From Flavobacteriales bacterium (lineage in GTDB: Bacteria > Bacteroidota > Bacteroidia > Flavobacteriales > BACL11), in the NCBI GenBank assembly GCA_012960835.1, contig DUAL01000331.1:1-9589 (forward strand): DNA of 9,589 nt, given 5' to 3'. Below the pieces are notes generated by a model. The model ran no database searches. It was not told the origin of the DNA and saw only the letters and a list, made by a program, of their open reading frames with translations. This document shows, piece after piece, positions 7,929-9,589 of this stretch. How positions within the stretch are numbered: position 1 is the stretch's first letter; each line of letters opens with the position of its first letter. The translations under genes and the position numbers were made by a program.

Positions 7929-8634
7929 TGAATTCAAGAATTATATTAAGTCCTTTTAGAACGATAAAAGGGTCTGCAAATATGCTATTTTTTAAGTGTT
8001 TATCAAAGAATTTATGGTCTCCACCGCATAGTATAACGACAGAATCCTTATTTTCTTTTCTAAAAGTATCAATTACTGTGTTCATTTCATCTATTGCCCC
8101 TTGCTGAACGCCAGAAGTAATAGAAGAATTCGTGTCATTCCCTATCATAAAATACGCATTAGAAATGCCAAGTTGTGGTAGTTGATTAGTAAAAGTATGT
8201 AATGCATCATAACGCATTTTAAGTCCAGGACTTATTCTACCACCACAATATTTTCCGTCTATAAAAAAATCAAAAGTAATGCAACTTCCAGCATCAATCA
8301 CTAAAATATTGCTTTTTGGATACTGATGATGCGTTCCTACAATAGCGGCAATACGATCTTTCCCCAAAGTTTCTGGTGTTTTGTAATTAGTAAATATAGG
8401 AATGGCCATTTTATGCGTTAAAAAAAGAGCGTTAAAATGCCTAATCAACTCATTCGTGATGCTATCCTTCTCTTTTACAGATGAGATAATAGATGCTGAA
8501 ATGGCATGCTTTTTAGCAAAAAGAATCACATCAGCCAAAGTCAGTTTACTTAAAATTTGATGTTTTATTATTTCTTCTCCATCAAAAATAGCAACTTTAC
8601 TACTAGTGTTTCCTATATCTATTATAAGCTTCAT
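7918..8634 (-). CDS. coaX: Type III pantothenate kinase
   Basis: CoaX phosphorylates pantothenate with ATP, the first step of coenzyme A synthesis, in the cytoplasm. Type III enzymes need a monovalent cation and escape feedback inhibition by CoA. At 238 residues it is slightly short for a family of roughly 240-260. The ASKHA-type motifs are complete: IDIGNTSSK (5-13, phosphate loop with Asp6), TPETLGKDR (86-94, with the expected catalytic base Asp93), VIDAGSCITFD (112-122, the DAGT-type motif with Ser for Thr), GGRISPGL (131-138, substrate-side loop), TSGVQQGAIDE (173-183) and CGGD (203-206). The ATG at 8634 is supported because the phosphate loop must begin within the first ten residues. It is the first gene of the minus-strand block and overlaps the barrel gene. 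The operon promoter probably lies in the 109 bases shared with the divergent tRNA gene. Confidence 0.95.
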   Translation of the reverse strand: MKLIIDIGNTSSKVAIFDGEEIIKHQILSKLTLADVILFAKKHAISASIISSVKEKDSITNELIRHFNALFLTHKMAIPIFTNYKTPETLGKDRIAAIVGTHHQYPKSNILVIDAGSCITFDFFIDGKYCGGRISPGLKMRYDALHTFTNQLPQLGISNAYFMIGNDTNSSITSGVQQGAIDEMNTVIDTFRKENKDSVVILCGGDHKFFDKHLKNSIFADPFIVLKGLNIILEFNAK

Positions 8635-8650
8635 TCAAATAATTTGACGG

Positions 8651-8658
8651 CAAAATTA
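8651..8658 (-). promoter_or_regulatory. Candidate -7 box of the coaX operon promoter
   Basis: Read on the minus strand, this is TAATTTTG, a full match to the Bacteroidota -7 box TAnnTTTG, ending 16 bases before the coaX ATG. That would give a leader of only about ten bases. I see no good TTTG at the usual 19-base spacing upstream (the nearest is about 28 bases away), and the region is AT-rich, so a chance match is possible. Confidence 0.4.
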
Positions 8659-8696
8659 ATCATTTCAAAATCGGAGAGTACGAAAACAAAAAAATA

Positions 8697-8727
8697 TTTC
8701 GGTAAAAGAAAAAAACAATTAAATTTG
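8697..8727 (+). promoter_or_regulatory. Bacteroidota-type promoter of tRNA-Phe
   Basis: TAAATTTG at 8720-8727 is a full match to the -7 box TAnnTTTG. Exactly 19 bases upstream is TTTC at 8697-8700, one base off the -33 box TTTG, and an A-rich stretch (8681-8696) lies just before it. Transcription would begin around 8733, about ten bases before the mature tRNA. The spacing and position make this a convincing sigma-ABfr-type promoter. Confidence 0.68.
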
Positions 8728-8743
8728 CAGCCCCAATTATGTT

Positions 8744-8816
8744 GGTGCCTTAGCTCAGTTGGTAGAGCAATGGACTGAAAATCCATGTGTCCCTGGTTCG
8801 ATTCCTGGAGGCACCA
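8744..8816 (+). tRNA. tRNA-Phe (anticodon GAA)
   Basis: The 73-base sequence folds as a tRNA. The acceptor stem GGTGCCT (8744-8750) pairs perfectly with AGGCACC (8809-8815), with discriminator A8816. The D arm is GCTC/GAGC with loop AGTTGGTA. The anticodon stem ATGGA/TCCAT (8770-8774 and 8782-8786) encloses loop CTGAAAA with anticodon GAA at 8777-8779, which decodes UUU and UUC. The T loop TTCGATT (8797-8803) is standard. The 3' CCA is not encoded (ACAC follows), so it must be added after transcription. The middle pair of the T stem is U-U (8794 with 8806). The gene has its own promoter and a terminator right after it. Confidence 0.96.
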
Positions 8817-8821
8817 CACAG

Positions 8822-8852
8822 AAAAAGGGCTCGATAAATCGAGCCCTTTTTT
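8822..8852. terminator. Two-way terminator between tRNA-Phe and the T9SS cargo gene
   Basis: GGGCTCGA (8827-8834) pairs perfectly with TCGAGCCC (8839-8846) around a TAAA loop. Five A precede the stem and six T follow it. The hairpin begins six bases after the tRNA and ends about 20 bases from the stop codon of the convergent gene, so it can end both transcripts. Confidence 0.9.
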
Positions 8853-8873
8853 ATTTATAATTATTTTACAGTC

Positions 8874-9589
8874 TTATTGTAGAATCAATTTCTTATTCAT
8901 TACTCCTTTTTCTGTTTCAATTTCAAGGAAATAAACTGCTTTCGGATAATTTTTCAAATCAATTTGTTTTTTGTACTCGCCAACAAATTGAGATAAACTT
9001 TCACTAAAAATTTTCTCTCCTAAAACATTTATTACCTTAATATTAACACTTTGCTTATCAATACAGGAAAATAAAATATTTACAATGTCAGAAGAAGGAT
9101 TAGGATAAACTACCAAATTGTCAAGTAAACTGTTTTCCTGAACAGATGTTGTCCATACATTACCAAAATTCATTCTTATCATTGGTACTTTGCTAATCCA
9201 GTACCAATCGCCAAATCCTTGACTTCCTATATTACAACCATTATCTTGAATATAACAAGTGCTAGTCCAAGCGTCACCTGATACCCCAATTGCAGAAGTA
9301 TCAATCGGATGTGCATAACCGCCAATAGCCGCCATATAAGTAATACCAGAAGAAAGACTAATGCCACCTGGAATTTCAAAAGTAACCCAATTAGCCGTAT
9401 CACCAGATTGAATGGTGTGGTCGTCCGATTGTGTTAGCCAAATTTTAATATTACTAGATGCATCAATTTCAAAAACTGCTGCATATATTTTAGCCCCTGG
9501 AACAGAAATAGGAGAAACATAGGCAGAAATAGAAGTTAAATCATCTGTATCATACACGTCATAATAGGTGCCTAAAACCATTCCTCCAC
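8874..9589 (-). CDS. T9SS-exported protein with C-terminal sorting domain (N-terminal part outside window)
   Basis: The visible part is the C-terminal 235 or so residues. From about residue 153 (numbered from the in-frame ATG at 9581) it shows the type A T9SS sorting domain: LDNLVVYPNPSSDIVNI, then VNIKVINVLGEKIFS, then YPKAVYFLEIETEKG and the ending NKKLILQ. Such domains direct a protein through the type IX system, after which they are removed and the protein is anchored to or released from the cell surface. The preceding 150 residues are a beta-rich module (SAYVSPISVPGAKIYAAVFE, TANWVTFEIPGG, YMAAIGGYA) with two cysteines (109 and 116); I do not recognise its substrate or activity. The frame is open to the window edge, and no signal peptide follows the ATG at 9581, so that ATG is taken as internal. 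The gene converges on tRNA-Phe and is not part of the envelope operon. Confidence 0.88.
   Translation of the reverse strand, partial: GGMVLGTYYDVYDTDDLTSISAYVSPISVPGAKIYAAVFEIDASSNIKIWLTQSDDHTIQSGDTANWVTFEIPGGISLSSGITYMAAIGGYAHPIDTSAIGVSGDAWTSTCYIQDNGCNIGSQGFGDWYWISKVPMIRMNFGNVWTTSVQENSLLDNLVVYPNPSSDIVNILFSCIDKQSVNIKVINVLGEKIFSESLSQFVGEYKKQIDLKNYPKAVYFLEIETEKGVMNKKLILQ

Noticed and set aside
7935..7937. TTG start for the barrel gene, three codons upstream of the ATG
   Set aside because: The ATG at 7928 gives a normal signal peptide, and the extra residues (three) add nothing; ATG is the simpler start.
7784..8107. 107-codon plus-strand open frame
   Set aside because: It lies antisense across the 5' end of the barrel gene and the 3' end of coaX, both well supported, and its translation has no recognisable domain.
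8557..8819. Open frames on both strands covering the coaX-tRNA gap and the tRNA
   Set aside because: They run through a clear tRNA gene and the promoter region, and their translations are low-complexity.
9579..9587. GGAGGA next to the ATG at 9581 (minus strand), resembling a ribosome binding site
   Set aside because: There is no spacer between it and the ATG, no signal peptide follows although the product is a T9SS cargo, and Bacteroidota rarely rely on Shine-Dalgarno sites. It encodes two in-frame glycines.
1..9589. Mobile element, CRISPR array, prophage or defence island
   Set aside because: I found no transposase or integrase, no regularly spaced repeats and no long terminal inverted repeats; all long open frames are accounted for by housekeeping or envelope genes.

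Overview
The window is an ordinary chromosomal segment of an AT-rich member of the Bacteroidota. Three things support that placement: a type IX secretion (T9SS) C-terminal sorting domain on the gene at the right edge, promoter boxes of the Bacteroidota form (TAnnTTTG), and a run of cell-envelope genes whose protein families are typical of this phylum. There are no mobile elements, phage genes, CRISPR arrays or defence genes, and no obvious base-composition shift.

Layout. At the left edge a plus-strand rodA (5' end cut by the window) encodes the SEDS glycosyltransferase of lateral-wall peptidoglycan synthesis. It ends at a perfectly symmetrical hairpin that can stop transcription from both sides. 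Beyond it, and converging on it, lies a six-gene minus-strand block, read from right to left: coaX (type III pantothenate kinase), a FadL/OmpP1-like outer-membrane barrel of unknown function, a secreted TPR protein, the lipoprotein LptC, a CNNM/CorC-type membrane protein with CBS domains, and a membrane-anchored PpiD/SurA-like peptidyl-prolyl isomerase. The first four genes overlap or nearly touch, and none of the gaps shows a terminator, so the block looks like one operon. Upstream of coaX, reading the other way, are a tRNA-Phe(GAA) gene with a good promoter and then a second two-sided terminator. It separates the tRNA from a convergent minus-strand gene for a T9SS-exported protein, whose N-terminus lies outside the window.

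How the genes fit together. Apart from coaX and the tRNA, almost everything works on the cell envelope: wall elongation (RodA), LPS delivery to the outer membrane (LptC), folding of exported and outer-membrane proteins (PpiD-like), a probable ion transporter or regulator (CNNM), an outer-membrane barrel, and a secreted TPR protein that may be a periplasmic partner of its neighbours. I see no evidence of a new system such as a novel defence island. The least understood part, and the best candidate for new biology, is the barrel-TPR pair placed immediately before lptC.
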